Positions 34,726 to 43,507 are shown, numbered from the stretch's first letter. The stretch is DNA of 64,000 nucleotides from Oerskovia rustica (GCF_014836555.1 NZ_JACSQQ010000010.1:7245-71244), one strand, 5' to 3'. Notes: generated from the letters alone by a model not told the origin. Made by a program: numbers and translations.

Positions 34726-34759
34726 ACGAGGGCCCGCCCCCGCAAGGGCGGGCCCTCGT
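34726..34759 (+). terminator. Terminator of mrp
   Basis: Perfect 14-bp GC stem (34726-34739 with 34746-34759), six-base loop, 28 bases after the stop codon. Confidence 0.9.
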
Positions 34760-34854
34760 CGCGTCCGGCGACGGAGCCCCGGCACGGCCGGTGCCCGGGC
34801 GTGACCGTGCCCGGAGGCGAGCCTGGAGGTCCCGTGCCGTCCGGTGAACCTGGC

Positions 34855-35028
34855 ACACCCGTCCCGGGTGTAGTGTGCCCTCATCGTTCGTCAGAAGCGC
34901 GACCAGTGCCGGTCGCCCAGGGGGGCATCGACAACGCATCACGGCAGGAACCACACCTGATCGTGATCTTCTGCGCAGACATCTCATACCTGAGGTGGAT
35001 ACGCGGGCCGAATCGGCCCCCCTAGGCT
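34855..35028 (+). promoter_or_regulatory. Control region of the first adaptor-ATPase-permease module
   Basis: This 390-base gene-free interval (34698-35087) holds the mrp terminator and two possible promoters. TAGTGT at 34871-34876 is overlapped by the inverted repeat ACACCCG-TCC-CGGGTGT (34855-34871). TAGGCT at 35023-35028 is preceded by GGGCCG-AAT-CGGCCC (35005-35019). Either repeat could be an operator. No RNA gene or credible small protein was seen between them. Confidence 0.5.
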
Positions 35029-35087
35029 TCCCGGAGCATGCCAAGACCTTGAGCTTCCTGCTCATCGGATTCACCTGGAGACCTGCC

Positions 35088-36113
35088 GTGGGCGTCACCC
35101 GCCGGATCATCTTCCCAGCCCTTCGTATCGTGATCTGGGCGGTGATCGCCGTCACCCTCGTCGTGATCGCCTTCAAGTCCGCCCCACAGGCCGAGGGCGA
35201 CACCGAGTCCCCCTCGGCAGTGGTGACGTTGCCGCAGGTGGCCGTGGCCAAGGGGTCCATCACCAACACCGTGACCCTCACCGGCCAGGTCGTCGCGGAC
35301 GCTGCGAGCGCAGAGAAGGTCACGCAGCTCGGCAAGGTCACGGCGGTGCACGCCAAGGCCGGCGACGTCGTCGAGGTCGGCGCCCCGCTGCTCGAGGTCA
35401 CCCTCGAGACGCCGCAGGAGCCGCTCGTCACCACGAACAAGGAGACGGGCGAGGAGAAGGTGACCGAGCGCAAGCCCAAGGTCACCAAGACCACCATGAA
35501 GGCCACCACGGCCGGGACGGTCGCGACGTTCACCGCGATCAAGGACCAGGAGGTCGCGGTCGGCGACACGTTCGCGACGATCTCCCCCGGCACGCTGTCC
35601 GTGTCCGCCTCGATGCTTCCCGAGCAGCAGTTCCGTCTCCTGACGATCCCCACCGAGGCGACGGTGACGGTCACCGGCGGACCGGCTCCCTTCACGTGCA
35701 CCGGTCTGCGCATGGGGACGGCCGCCGCGGCACCCGCGGAGGGTGCAGACCCGACGGGCGCCGAGCCCGGCGCGACGCCGTCCGCGTCGATCACGTGCGC
35801 CGTCCCTGGGGACGTCACGGTCTTCGCGGGGCTCGCGGCCAAGCTCGAGGTCACCGCAGGTTCTGCCGAGGACGCGCTGCTCGTCCCCATCACCGCGGTC
35901 CAGGGCTCGGTCGAGACGGGCAACGTCTGGCTCGCGGGCGAGGAGGGCGGCGAGCCCGTCGAGACGGCCGTGAAGCTCGGCATCACCGACGGCACCCAGG
36001 TGCAGATCGTCGAGGGCGTCGCCGAGGGCGACCTCGTCCTCCAGTTCGTTCCTGGCCAGGACGTCGCCCCGGTCGACGAGGGCATGACGATGTACGGGGG
36101 CTCGGTCGGATGA
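35088..36113 (+). CDS. MacA/YknX-like membrane-fusion (HlyD-type) adaptor, module 1
   Basis: A 341-residue adaptor with one N-terminal membrane anchor (LRIVIWAVIAVTLVVIAFKS) and an extracellular part. The two halves of a lipoyl-like domain (VTAVHAKAGDVVEVGAPLLEV and MKATTAGTVATFTAIKDQEV) flank only a short Lys/Thr-rich insert, so the usual coiled-coil hairpin is missing; beta-barrel and membrane-proximal regions follow. Two cysteines (FTCTG, SITCAV) may form a disulfide. GTG 35088 has GGAG seven bases upstream. It overlaps the ATPase gene (ATGA). In a Gram-positive cell it would stabilise or stimulate the ABC permease. Confidence 0.82.
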   Translation: MGVTRRIIFPALRIVIWAVIAVTLVVIAFKSAPQAEGDTESPSAVVTLPQVAVAKGSITNTVTLTGQVVADAASAEKVTQLGKVTAVHAKAGDVVEVGAPLLEVTLETPQEPLVTTNKETGEEKVTERKPKVTKTTMKATTAGTVATFTAIKDQEVAVGDTFATISPGTLSVSASMLPEQQFRLLTIPTEATVTVTGGPAPFTCTGLRMGTAAAAPAEGADPTGAEPGATPSASITCAVPGDVTVFAGLAAKLEVTAGSAEDALLVPITAVQGSVETGNVWLAGEEGGEPVETAVKLGITDGTQVQIVEGVAEGDLVLQFVPGQDVAPVDEGMTMYGGSVG

Positions 36114-36997
36114 GCCTGCTCGAGCTGCACGGTGTGACCCGGTCGGTCCGCCTGCCCGACGACCGGATCCTGGAGATCCTGCGCGGGATCGACCTCACGG
36201 TCGACGCGGGCGAGCACGTCTCGATCGTCGGCCGGTCCGGGACCGGCAAGTCCACCCTGCTCAACATCCTGGGACTGCTCGACACCCCCACGGCGGGCGA
36301 CTTCCTGCTCGACGGCGTGCCCATCGGCCGCCTCTCGGGGCGGGTGCGCGCGCGCCGACGTGGCGCGGACTTCGGCTTCGTGTTCCAGCAGTTCAACCTG
36401 CTCCAGGCGCGCACGGCCCTCGAGAACGTCGCCGCTCCCCTGCTCTACGCCCAGGGCAAGCAGTTCTGGGCCCGCAAGCGCCTCGCGGCGGAGATGCTCG
36501 AGCGCGTCGGCCTCGGCGACCGCCTCGACACCATGCCGGAGAAACTCTCGGGCGGCGAGCAGCAGCGCGTCGCGATCGCTCGAGCACTGGTCCGCGGGCC
36601 GCGCGTCATCCTCGCCGACGAGCCCACGGGGGCCCTCGACGTCGACACGGGTGGCGAGGTCATGGACCTGCTCGACACGATCGCCCAGGAGAACGGGTCC
36701 GCCCTGATCGCCATCACGCACGACCTCGCGGTCGCCTCGCGCGCCAAGCGTCACTTCCGGCTCGCCGAGGGCGTCCTCACGCCCATCGCGATCGGTGCCC
36801 GCAGCGCGGGCTCGCTCGACGGCCTGGGCTCCCGCGTGGAGCACGTGCCCGACGGCGAGGACCACCAGGCCGAGCACGTCGCCGTCACGCTGGGCGCGGT
36901 CGCGTCCGCTTCCTCGGCAGCGGCCGAGCCGGTCGGCGCACCTCGCCCCGGCACCGGGGTGGACGGGCTCTTCGGCGACTCGGTGGTGGCCTCGTGA
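36110..36997 (+). CDS. MacB/LolD-like ABC ATPase, module 1
   Basis: A 295-residue ATPase with Walker A GRSGTGKST, Q-loop FVFQQFNLL, signature LSGGEQQRVAIARAL, Walker B VILADEPTGALD and switch ITHD. It has the mechanotransmission-type family features of LolD/MacB/YknY proteins, followed by an unusual 60-residue Ala/Gly/Val/Pro C-terminal extension. It is coupled to adaptor and permease by ATGA and GTGA overlaps. It powers the downstream permease. Confidence 0.92.
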   Translation: MSLLELHGVTRSVRLPDDRILEILRGIDLTVDAGEHVSIVGRSGTGKSTLLNILGLLDTPTAGDFLLDGVPIGRLSGRVRARRRGADFGFVFQQFNLLQARTALENVAAPLLYAQGKQFWARKRLAAEMLERVGLGDRLDTMPEKLSGGEQQRVAIARALVRGPRVILADEPTGALDVDTGGEVMDLLDTIAQENGSALIAITHDLAVASRAKRHFRLAEGVLTPIAIGARSAGSLDGLGSRVEHVPDGEDHQAEHVAVTLGAVASASSAAAEPVGAPRPGTGVDGLFGDSVVAS

Positions 36998-38193
36998 CCG
37001 GCTTCTTCGGCGCCCTGGCCGAGGCGTGGGACGAGCTGCGGGTCCACAAGCTCCGGGTGCTGCTCGCGCTCATCGGGGTGGCCGTGGCGGTCTGCGCGAT
37101 CACCACCATCACCGCGGCGGGCGACATGCTGCGCCAGGTGTCGGCCGAGGCCAACGAACGCTGGAGCGGCCGCCCCGCGACGCTCAGCGTCTCGGCGTAC
37201 CCGACGGGTCAGGAGATCCCGGGCGTCGAGGAGTACGTCGCTGCCTACGAGGACATCACGGCCCGCTACGAGGTCGAGTACTCGTCCATGGTCATGTGGT
37301 CCGAGACGACCTTCCGGTTCCCCGGCGGGACCATGCCGACGCAGACGAACGCGGTCAGCGCCGACTGGGCCACCATGCACCGCTTCGTGGTGGACGGCGG
37401 CCGGTGGTTCACCGAGAGCGACGCCGACAACCTCTCTCCCGCGCTCGTCGTCAACCAGGCGTTCCTCGACGCGCTCGGCCAGCGCATCGAGGACCATCCG
37501 ACGATCACGATCGGCGGCGAGAACCCGGTCGAGGCGACGGTCATCGGCTCCTACGCCAACACCTGGCCGGGCGAGCCGCCGGCCGCGTACATGCTCGTCG
37601 AGTCCAAGCTGCGATGGAGCACCCCCGAGTCGCTCATGAACACGGGCCCGCCGTCGCTCGAGCTCTGGGTCCCGACCGACACGGTCGACGCGCTCACCGA
37701 CGCGGTCCGCCGTGACCTGTCCGGTGCCATCGCCGGGGCGCAGGTCGACGTGTCCCGCATGGACAGCCCGGACATGAACATGATCGACGGGGCGACCAAG
37801 TGGGTCATCCTGGGCGTGAGCGCGGTCGCGCTCCTGCTGGGCGGCCTCGGGCTCGTCAACATCGCGCTCGTCACGGTGCGCTACCGGATCCGGGAGATCG
37901 GCATCCGCCGCAGCTTCGGCGCGTCCTCGGGGCGGGTCTTCTTCTCGGTGCTCATGGAGAGCGTCGTCGCGACCGTCGTGGCCGGCGTCGTCGGGGTCTC
38001 GCTCGCGATCGTGATCCTGCACAACGTCCCGCTCGACACGATGATGGGCTCGCCCGTCCAGGACCGGCCGGGCTTCCCGGTCTCCGCAGCCGTGACCGGC
38101 ATGGTCGCGGCGGTCAGCGTGGGAGCCCTCGCCGGTCTGATCCCCGCGCTCGTGGCGGTCCGGGTCAAGGTGATCGACGCCATCCGGTACTGA
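36994..38193 (+). CDS. MacB/FtsX-type ABC permease, module 1
   Basis: A 399-residue permease with the four-helix MacB topology: one N-terminal membrane helix (VLLALIGVAVAVCAITTI), a large extracellular domain of about 230 residues, then three helices (WVILGVSAVALLLGGLGLVNIALV onward). The conserved cytoplasmic motif YRIREIGIRRSFGAS and the C-terminal PALVAVRVKVIDAIRY are present. In Gram-positive bacteria such units (YknXYZ) protect against peptides or export amphiphiles. GTG start overlaps the ATPase stop. Confidence 0.9.
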   Translation: MTGFFGALAEAWDELRVHKLRVLLALIGVAVAVCAITTITAAGDMLRQVSAEANERWSGRPATLSVSAYPTGQEIPGVEEYVAAYEDITARYEVEYSSMVMWSETTFRFPGGTMPTQTNAVSADWATMHRFVVDGGRWFTESDADNLSPALVVNQAFLDALGQRIEDHPTITIGGENPVEATVIGSYANTWPGEPPAAYMLVESKLRWSTPESLMNTGPPSLELWVPTDTVDALTDAVRRDLSGAIAGAQVDVSRMDSPDMNMIDGATKWVILGVSAVALLLGGLGLVNIALVTVRYRIREIGIRRSFGASSGRVFFSVLMESVVATVVAGVVGVSLAIVILHNVPLDTMMGSPVQDRPGFPVSAAVTGMVAAVSVGALAGLIPALVAVRVKVIDAIRY

Positions 38194-38199
38194 TCCGAC

Positions 38200-38246
38200 G
38201 CTCCTGGGAGGGCGTGCCGCGCCGCTGCGCACGTCCACCCAGGAGC
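38200..38246 (+). terminator. Stem-loop after module 1
   Basis: GCTCCTGGG (38200-38208) pairs with CCCAGGAGC (38238-38246), with a further inner CGTGC/GCACG stem. It may terminate or attenuate transcription between the modules. Confidence 0.55.
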
Positions 38247-38278
38247 CCGGCGAAACACCGCGGGTGAGACCGCGCGCA

Positions 38279-38309
38279 GTGTCGACACGAATGTCCTAGG
38301 GGGGACACC
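38279..38309 (+). promoter_or_regulatory. Possible operator region before module 2
   Basis: The perfect palindrome GTGTCGACAC (38279-38288) is followed by TGTCC (38292-38296) and GGACA, a second inverted pair around TAGGGG. These GTGTC/GGACA elements lie just before the small gene at 38312. No consensus promoter is clear. Confidence 0.35.
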
Positions 38310-38311
38310 GC

Positions 38312-38656
38312 ATGGACCGACCGTCATCCACCCGACCGTACGGGCGCGAGTGCGCCCGTCGAGCGCCCGCGAGGGCACCGCAGACCTCCCTGGCGCCGAT
38401 CGAGGTCCGGATCGACCCGCTGCTCGCGGCCGCCCACGAACAGCGGTCCGACGGCATGTCCGACACCGGGATCGTCGGCTTCAGCCACCCCGACGACGCG
38501 CCGCAGTCGGTCATCTCCGGGCTCGAGGCGGACTTCTCGACCGTCGAGAGCACACCCCTGGACCGCGAGACGGACCTCCTTGCGTGGAAGCACGAGCTCG
38601 TCGAGCAGGCGGTCACCCGGTTCGGGAAGGTCTCGGGACGGACCTCCGCGCCGTGA
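38312..38656 (+). CDS. Unrecognised small protein between the two ABC modules
   Basis: A 114-residue reading frame. The strong G/C bias of its third codon positions, especially from residue 30 on, supports real coding. A purine-rich GGGGGGA stretch stands eight bases before the ATG. No signal peptide, membrane segment or known domain is seen. The N-terminal 25 residues are Arg/Pro/Ala-rich, the rest is acidic and probably helical (DLLAWKHELVEQAVTRFGKV). A later start, for example the ATG at 38456, is possible. Context suggests a link to the ABC system, as accessory factor or cargo, but no function can be assigned. Confidence 0.5.
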   Translation: MDRPSSTRPYGRECARRAPARAPQTSLAPIEVRIDPLLAAAHEQRSDGMSDTGIVGFSHPDDAPQSVISGLEADFSTVESTPLDRETDLLAWKHELVEQAVTRFGKVSGRTSAP

Positions 38657-38736
38657 GCGCGTCCGACGGACCGCCTCCGGGCTCGCCGCTCCTCTCACGT
38701 CATTCCGCCCCTCCCCACCGAACGAAGGAAAGCACC

Positions 38737-39714
38737 ATGCGTCGACCCTCGACACGGCCCGCCGCGATCACAGCACTGAGCCTCACCGGAATGCTCCTGC
38801 TCACCGCCTGCGGGGGCGGCACCGACGCGCCCTCTGCCGACGAGGACAGCCCGCTCACCGCGTTCTACGAGTCCATCAGCGGCGACCTCGACTCGGAGGC
38901 GCAGCAGAAGAAGTGGGAGGAGCAGAACCGCAAGACCGAGGAGCTCACGGCCGCCTGCATGGTCGAGCAGGGCTTCGAGTACATCCCGGTCGACCAGAGC
39001 GGCGGCATGGTCACCTTCGACGAGGAGGAGCACGACCCGGAGAAGTACGCCGCGGAGTACGGCTACGGCATGACCATCTACCAGGAACCGACCGAGGAGC
39101 AGCAGGCCGAGATGGACTCGTACGTCGACCCCAACCAGGCGTACGTGGAAGCGATGTCCGAGACCGAGATGAACGCCTACTACGAGGCCCTCTACGGTGC
39201 CATGAACTCGGCCGAGCCCGACGAGAACGGCGAGTTGCCGCAGTTCGCTCCCGAGGAGATGGGCTGTCAGGGAATCGCCCAGAACGAGGCGAGCGGTGGC
39301 GAGCAGGAACTCTGGGAGTCCGAGGAGATGACCGCGTTCAACGACGCCATCACCACGCTGTACGAGGACGTCGAGAAGTCGCCGAAGCTGACCGAGGTCG
39401 CCGCGAAGTGGTCCGACTGCATGGCTGAGGCGGGACTGGACCACACCACTCCGCAGGCAGCCATGGACTACTTCATGGAGGCGTCCAACGCCCTGTACGA
39501 CAACGAGACCGGCGAAGGCCCCGGCGAGGACGAGCTGACCGCGCTCCAGGAGGAGGAGAAGAGCACGGCCGTGGCCGACCACGCCTGCCAGGAGAAGGTG
39601 GGCTACCAGGACGTCCACCGCACGGTCCAGTTCGAGCTCGAGAAGACGTTCGTCGACGAGAACAAGGACCTCCTGGACCGCGTGGCCGCCGCCTACAAGG
39701 AGCTCGAGAAGTGA
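38737..39714 (+). CDS. Acidic secreted lipoprotein with four conserved-looking cysteines
   Basis: A 325-residue lipoprotein: signal peptide with lipobox LTAC (about residue 26), then a very acidic, Glu/Gln/Met/Tyr-rich helical protein. Four cysteines occur in two similar contexts (TAACMVEQGF and WSDCMAEAGL, each later followed by GCQG or HACQEK), suggesting an internally duplicated domain with two disulfides. GAAGGAAA precedes the ATG. Its stop overlaps the adaptor start (GTGA), so it is translated with module 2 and probably acts with it outside the membrane, perhaps as a substrate-binding or capture protein. I do not recognise the family. Confidence 0.8.
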   Translation: MRRPSTRPAAITALSLTGMLLLTACGGGTDAPSADEDSPLTAFYESISGDLDSEAQQKKWEEQNRKTEELTAACMVEQGFEYIPVDQSGGMVTFDEEEHDPEKYAAEYGYGMTIYQEPTEEQQAEMDSYVDPNQAYVEAMSETEMNAYYEALYGAMNSAEPDENGELPQFAPEEMGCQGIAQNEASGGEQELWESEEMTAFNDAITTLYEDVEKSPKLTEVAAKWSDCMAEAGLDHTTPQAAMDYFMEASNALYDNETGEGPGEDELTALQEEEKSTAVADHACQEKVGYQDVHRTVQFELEKTFVDENKDLLDRVAAAYKELEK

Positions 39715-41363
39715 AGTTCTCTCGCTCCCGGGGGGACCGCGCCAGCGGCACCCCGGCGACCGACGTCGAGGGTGCGCAGGCGGGTGGGGCGGCCGCCACC
39801 GCACCGACGCCGGGGACCGGGCTGCGGGGCCACCGCCTCATCTGGCTCGTCGCGGGGATCGCCGTGCTGAGCCTCCTGGCGGGCATCGTCGTGAGTCGCC
39901 TGGTCGTCTCGCCCGCCCAGGCCGCCGCCGACGCGAAGGCACCCGCGGCCGGGCTCATCACCGTCCCCGTCGAGAAGAAGGTCATCGCGAACGACGTGAC
40001 GCTGCGCGGGGACGTCAAGTACGACGACGCCGTCCAGGTGAAGGTCGAGACCGCCGACCTCGGCGGCCCCGCGGTCGTGACCGGGCAGGTCCCCGAGCTC
40101 GGGGCCGAGCTCGGTCAGACCTCGATCGCGCTGGAGGTCTCGGGGCGTCCGGTCATCGTCCTCCCCGGCGACCTCCCTGCGTACCGGACCCTGCGGGTCG
40201 GGGTCTCCGGACCGGACGTCGCCCAGCTCAAGGCAGCGCTCACCGCTGTCGGGATCAACCCGGGCAACGGCGGCAGCGACGTCTACGACGCCGCGACGGC
40301 GACCGCCGTCGACAAGCTCTACGCCAACGTCGGGTACCCGTCGCCGACGAGCGGTGACGATGCGAAGGACGGCGTGGAGTCGGCAGCACGCGGGGTCAGG
40401 GACGCCGAGGAGGCGCTCACCTCGGCCCGTGCGGAGCTCTCTGCCTCGAAGGGGGGCGCGACCGAGGTCGAGAAGCTGACGGCGGACAACGCCGTGCGAG
40501 AGGCCGAACGGAACCTGGCCGCCGCGCAGGCCGGCACGCCGGACCCCGCGGCCGAGCCTGGGGCCGCGCCCCAGCCCGGGGACGTCGCGGGCGCCCAGGA
40601 CGCGCTCACGCTCGCGCGCGCGGAGCGAGCCGCGCTCGACAAGCCGAAGGACGTCGCGGCACAGACGGCCGCGGTCACGAACGCGCAGCGTCAGCTCGAC
40701 GACGCCAAGAAGGCCCTGGGCGAGGCCCGCACGGAGACGCTGACCGCGCTGCCGGCGAGCGAGGTGCTCTTCCTCTCCAGCCTGCCGCGACGCGTCGACG
40801 AGGTGCTCGTGGAACGTGGCGCGACCGTCTCGGGACCCGTCATGGCGGTCTCCGGAGCGACTCTCGTCATCGAGGCGTCGGCCGGTTCGTCCGACGCCGA
40901 GCTCCTCGCCCCCGGGGCCAAGGCGACCTTCGTGCTGCCGGACGACTCGCAAGGGGCGGCGACCGTGACCTCCGTCGAGGCCCGCAAGGTCGACGCCGAG
41001 GGCGGAGAGTCGAACGCCGACGCGAAGAAGGGCGCCCGCTTCACGGTCTCGCTCGCACCGGACGCACTGACGCCGGAGCAGATCACCCTCCTGCAGGGGA
41101 GCAACGTTCGCCTCACGATCCCTGTGAGCTCGACGGCCGGAGAGGTGCTCGCCGTGCCGCTCGCGGCACTGACCGCCGGACCTGGTGGCGAGTCACGGGT
41201 CGAGGTCCTGCGCGGCGACCCCCGTGCGGAGAGCACCGGCAAGAAGGACCGGGCGACCGACCTCGTGCCGGTGAAGACCGGCCTCGCTGCCGGCGGGTTC
41301 GTCGAGATCGTCTCGTCCGACGATCCCCTCGAGCCCGGTGACAAGGTGGTGGTCGGCAAGTGA
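39711..41363 (+). CDS. Membrane-fusion adaptor with peptidoglycan-binding domain, module 2
   Basis: A 550-residue adaptor with one membrane anchor (RLIWLVAGIAVLSLLAGIVVS, about residues 43-63). A peptidoglycan-binding type 1 domain (LRVGVSGPDVAQLKAALTAVGI, then YDAATATAVDKLYANVGY) is inserted before a long Ala/Glu/Lys-rich helical hairpin (about residues 220-345). A beta-barrel region and a final domain follow (VPVKTGLAAGGFVEIVSSDDPLEPGDKVVVGK). The design suggests an adaptor that spans from membrane to cell wall. GTG start overlaps the lipoprotein stop; its own stop overlaps the ATPase start. Confidence 0.85.
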   Translation: MKFSRSRGDRASGTPATDVEGAQAGGAAATAPTPGTGLRGHRLIWLVAGIAVLSLLAGIVVSRLVVSPAQAAADAKAPAAGLITVPVEKKVIANDVTLRGDVKYDDAVQVKVETADLGGPAVVTGQVPELGAELGQTSIALEVSGRPVIVLPGDLPAYRTLRVGVSGPDVAQLKAALTAVGINPGNGGSDVYDAATATAVDKLYANVGYPSPTSGDDAKDGVESAARGVRDAEEALTSARAELSASKGGATEVEKLTADNAVREAERNLAAAQAGTPDPAAEPGAAPQPGDVAGAQDALTLARAERAALDKPKDVAAQTAAVTNAQRQLDDAKKALGEARTETLTALPASEVLFLSSLPRRVDEVLVERGATVSGPVMAVSGATLVIEASAGSSDAELLAPGAKATFVLPDDSQGAATVTSVEARKVDAEGGESNADAKKGARFTVSLAPDALTPEQITLLQGSNVRLTIPVSSTAGEVLAVPLAALTAGPGGESRVEVLRGDPRAESTGKKDRATDLVPVKTGLAAGGFVEIVSSDDPLEPGDKVVVGK

Positions 41364-42172
41364 CCGGGGACATCGACTGGCTCGGTCTGAACGGGTCGGG
41401 CGGTCCACCCTCGTCCGTCCTCGACGACCCCCCGGACGCGCTCACGACACCGGACGAGGAGGAAGGCACGGGGCCAGGTGCGGCGGCCGGGGCCCCGCCC
41501 GCGGTCGTCGAGCTCGTGGACGTGACCCGGAGCTTTCCCGGTCCCCCCGTGGTGGACGCCCTGACCTCGGTCAACCTGCGGATCGACCCGGGCGACTACG
41601 TGTCGATCATCGGACCGTCCGGGTCCGGCAAGTCGACGCTCCTGAACCTCCTGGGGCTCCTGGACCGCCCCACCTCCGGGGACTACCTGCTGGACGGCGT
41701 GGCGACCGGGCGCGCGTCCGAGTCGGTGCGCTCTGCCCTGCGGGGCGGCCGGATCGGCTTCGTCTTCCAGTCGTTCCACCTGCTCCCGCACCGCACGGTG
41801 CTCGACAACGTCCTCCTCGCGACGCTGTACAGCGGCGTGCCCCGGGGGGAACGGCAGGAGCGTGCGCGGGCGGCGCTCGATCGCGTCCACCTCTCGCACC
41901 GGGTCGACTTCACGCCGACCACGCTCTCGGGTGGCGAGCGTCAGCGTGTGGCGGTCGCCCGTGCCGTGGTCGCGGGCCCTCACCTGCTCCTCGCCGACGA
42001 GCCGACGGGCAACCTGGACTCGACCAACTCTGTCGAGATCATGGAGCTGTTCGACGAGCTGCACGCCGACGGGCTCACGCTCGTCGTCATCACCCACGAC
42101 CCGGCGGTCTCCGCCCGGGCACAGCGCCGGGTGCGGATCGCCGACGGCCGGCTCACGGAGCTCGACCGATGA
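41360..42172 (+). CDS. MacB/LolD-like ABC ATPase, module 2
   Basis: A 270-residue ATPase with an extra 45-residue acidic/Gly/Pro-rich N-terminus, then Walker A GPSGSGKST, Q-loop FVFQSFHLLPH, signature LSGGERQRVAVARAV, Walker B LLLADEPTGNLD and switch ITHD. It is coupled by GTGA to the adaptor and ATGA to the permease. It is clearly related to, but not a recent copy of, the module 1 ATPase. Confidence 0.92.
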   Translation: MTGDIDWLGLNGSGGPPSSVLDDPPDALTTPDEEEGTGPGAAAGAPPAVVELVDVTRSFPGPPVVDALTSVNLRIDPGDYVSIIGPSGSGKSTLLNLLGLLDRPTSGDYLLDGVATGRASESVRSALRGGRIGFVFQSFHLLPHRTVLDNVLLATLYSGVPRGERQERARAALDRVHLSHRVDFTPTTLSGGERQRVAVARAVVAGPHLLLADEPTGNLDSTNSVEIMELFDELHADGLTLVVITHDPAVSARAQRRVRIADGRLTELDR

Positions 42173-43458
42173 GGGCGTTCGACGCGTTGAAGACCCGTCT
42201 GCCTGGTCGGGCGGCGAACGAGCGGATCCACCGTGGCCGGGCTCGCGACCGGTTCAACACCCGCGACCTCTTCGCCGAGGCAGCGCACGGGATCGGCGCC
42301 CGCCCCGGGCGCCTGGTCCTGACGATCCTCGGCACGGTCCTCGGCATCGCGTCGGTCGTGATCACGGTCGGGCTCGCACAGACCGCCGCGGGCCAGATCA
42401 GCCGCCAGTTCGACGCCGTCGCCGCGACCCAGGTCGTCATCACCCCGGCGAAGGCCGGCACCGGGGACGAGGCGCGCCCCAAGGGGCGCATCCCGTGGGA
42501 CGGCGCGGACCGCGTCGCCCAGGTCAACGGGGTCGTCGCGGCCGGGCTCGTCGCCCCGGTCGACATCGAGGACCGGCGGGTCACCGCCGTCCCGGTCAAC
42601 GACCCCTCGGTCGCCGAGAAGGCCAGCCCCGTGGTGGTCGCGGGCTCAGACGGTCTGCTCGACGCCGTGCGGGGGCAGGTCGTGGCAGGGCGCTTCTTCG
42701 ACAGCGGCCACGACGCGCGCAGCGACCGGGTCGTGGTGCTGGGCGAGCGCGCCGCCGCGCAGCTCGGCATCAACCGAGTCGACAGCCAGCCGTCGATCTT
42801 CATCGGCGAGGACGCGTACACCGTCATCGGGATCTTCGGCGACGTGAAGCGACGGGCAGACCTTCTCGACGCCGTGGTGCTCCCGGTCGGCACCGCGCGG
42901 CAGGACTTCGCCGTGGGGGCGCCCGAAGAGCTCCAGATCCACATCGAGACCGGCGCCGGTTCCCTGGTCGCGGAGCAGGGTCCCGTCGCTCTCGACCCCA
43001 ACGCGCCCGAGTCCTTCAAGGCCCAGGCACCGGCGAGCGGCTCTGCGCTCCAGGAGAACGTCCAGGCGGACATCAACGCGATCTTCCTGGCGCTGGGCGG
43101 GATCGCCCTGCTCGTGGGTGGCCTCGGGATCGCGAACGTCACGCTGCTCTCGGTGATGGAACGGGTCGGAGAGATCGGTCTGCGTCGCGCCCTCGGCGCG
43201 ACCAAGCGGGACATCGCCGGGCAGTTCGTCGTGGAGTCCGTGGTCATCGGGCTGCTCGGGGGCCTGGTCGGTGCGTCGCTGGGGGTGTTCACGGTGGTGA
43301 TCGTCTCGGTCGCCCAGGAGTGGACCCCCATCCTCGACATCCGCATGGCGATCGGCTCGGCCCTCCTGGGCGGCGTGATCGGCCTGCTCGCGGGAACCTA
43401 TCCCGCGCTCAAGGCCGCGGCGATCGAGCCGATCGCCGCGCTGCGCGGGGGCATCTGA
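42169..43458 (+). CDS. MacB/FtsX-type ABC permease, module 2
   Basis: A 429-residue permease with an N-terminal helix after a basic cytoplasmic lead (RLVLTILGTVLGIASVVITVGL), a large extracellular domain and three C-terminal helices (AIFLALGGIALLVGGLGIANVTLLSV onward). The MacB motifs ERVGEIGLRRALGATKRDI and YPALKAAAIEPIAALRGG are intact. It is the last gene of the second module and is followed by a hairpin. Confidence 0.92.
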   Translation: MRAFDALKTRLPGRAANERIHRGRARDRFNTRDLFAEAAHGIGARPGRLVLTILGTVLGIASVVITVGLAQTAAGQISRQFDAVAATQVVITPAKAGTGDEARPKGRIPWDGADRVAQVNGVVAAGLVAPVDIEDRRVTAVPVNDPSVAEKASPVVVAGSDGLLDAVRGQVVAGRFFDSGHDARSDRVVVLGERAAAQLGINRVDSQPSIFIGEDAYTVIGIFGDVKRRADLLDAVVLPVGTARQDFAVGAPEELQIHIETGAGSLVAEQGPVALDPNAPESFKAQAPASGSALQENVQADINAIFLALGGIALLVGGLGIANVTLLSVMERVGEIGLRRALGATKRDIAGQFVVESVVIGLLGGLVGASLGVFTVVIVSVAQEWTPILDIRMAIGSALLGGVIGLLAGTYPALKAAAIEPIAALRGGI

Positions 43459-43478
43459 CCCCACGGCGCGCCAGCTGG

Positions 43479-43507
43479 CGGTCGGTCCCCGTACGGGTGA
43501 CCGACCG
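43479..43507 (+). terminator. Terminator after module 2
   Basis: CGGTCGGT (43479-43486) pairs with ACCGACCG (43500-43507), with an inner CCCGTACGGG self-complementary core. Confidence 0.65.

Noticed and set aside
34801-35025. Small open frame of 74 codons upstream of module 1
   Set aside because: Pro/Gly-rich start running across the mrp downstream region, A+T-rich third positions later, and no ribosome binding site.
36110-42172. Two ABC modules as a recent tandem duplication
   Set aside because: Adaptors differ completely in architecture, and the ATPases and permeases are clearly diverged; if a duplication, it is ancient.
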